From Aigarchaeota archaeon (lineage in GTDB: Archaea > Thermoproteota > Nitrososphaeria_A > Caldarchaeales > Wolframiiraptoraceae): a stretch of DNA of 6,462 bases. The notes beneath the pieces were generated by a model, which was not told the DNA's origin, did no database searches, and was given only the letters and a program-made list of their open reading frames with translations. This document shows, piece after piece, positions 6,242 through 6,462 of the stretch (position 1 is the first letter of the stretch; the number at the start of each line of letters is the position of its first letter). Position numbers and translations under genes: made by a program. The stretch is from contig JANXDQ010000008.1 in assembly GCA_025059415.1 (NCBI GenBank), positions 22,923-29,384 of the forward strand, written 5' to 3'.

Positions 6242-6462
6242 ATGGTTGAGATAATCCCACATGAGAGATTTAGAGGTGTCTTTTGGATAAGAGATGTTGA
6301 GAAAGTTTTGGCGACGAAGAATCTTGTGCCCGGAGTCCAGGTTTATGGTGAGAAGCTCTATAGATCGGGTTCAGAGGAGTATCGGAGTTGGATCCCCTAC
6401 AGGAGTAAGCTCGCCGCCGCGATCATGAAGGACTTGAAGAACATGTTCATCGAGCCTGGATC
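6242..6462 (+). CDS. flpA: Fibrillarin, C/D box sRNP 2'-O-methyltransferase (3' truncated by window)
   Basis: Fibrillarin uses S-adenosylmethionine to methylate ribose 2'-OH groups of rRNA and tRNA at sites chosen by C/D box guide RNAs, while docked on Nop5. Only the first 73 codons are present, of about 230. They form the N-terminal beta domain and the lead-in to the methyltransferase fold: an opening VEIIPHERFRGVFW, then LATKNLVPG, VYGEKLY, EEYRSWIPYRSKLAAAI and a final lysine-rich segment ending IEPG. The SAM-binding motifs lie past the window edge. The string ATKNLVPG...YGEK...W.PYRSKLAAAI is diagnostic of archaeal fibrillarin. GC is about 38% in the first 60 bases and 58% by 6361-6420 by hand count. 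The gene normally follows nop5 directly; here three sugar genes lie between. Confidence 0.95.
   Translation, partial: MVEIIPHERFRGVFWIRDVEKVLATKNLVPGVQVYGEKLYRSGSEEYRSWIPYRSKLAAAIMKDLKNMFIEPG

Overview
The window is archaeal. It carries the two core proteins of the archaeal C/D box sRNP methylation machine, Nop5 and the start of fibrillarin. It also shows TATA-like boxes at archaeal spacing just upstream of several genes. The bacterial-looking sugar enzymes do not contradict this, because such families are common in thermophilic archaea. The exact lineage cannot be read from the sequence; a thermophilic Thermoproteota/TACK-type archaeon is a guess.

All six supported genes lie on the + strand. 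The layout is: (1) the 3' part of a dihydrodipicolinate-reductase-fold NAD(P)H dehydrogenase resembling 2,4-diaminopentanoate dehydrogenase (1-855); (2) a complete nop5 (899-2119); (3) three sugar or polyol genes, namely a Gfo/Idh/MocA dehydrogenase (2257-3282), a zinc polyol-type dehydrogenase (3305-4336) and a xylulokinase-like FGGY kinase (4402-5946); (4) a 295-base gap with no convincing gene; (5) the first 73 codons of fibrillarin (6242 to the window end).

The most notable point is the arrangement. Nop5 and fibrillarin are physical partners, and their genes usually sit side by side in archaea. Here they are split by about 4.1 kb of carbohydrate catabolism genes. By hand count, GC falls from about 60% to about 36% inside the nop5 reading frame near base 1850. 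It stays low through the cassette and rises again inside the fibrillarin gene near 6300-6360. The low-GC block therefore appears to include the 3' third of nop5 and the first codons of fibrillarin. That pattern suggests allelic exchange through conserved housekeeping sequence, or an assembly join, more than simple insertion into a gap.

Within the cassette, the zinc dehydrogenase and the kinase suggest a polyol to ketose to ketose-phosphate route. The Gfo/Idh enzyme would supply a second oxidation or reduction, for example of an inositol or aldose. No transporter, regulator, aldolase or isomerase is visible, so the substrate is unassigned. Each cassette gene has its own TATA-like box 23-34 bases before its start, which suggests separate, nearly leaderless transcripts. 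I found no CRISPR array, tRNA, rRNA or intact mobile element.
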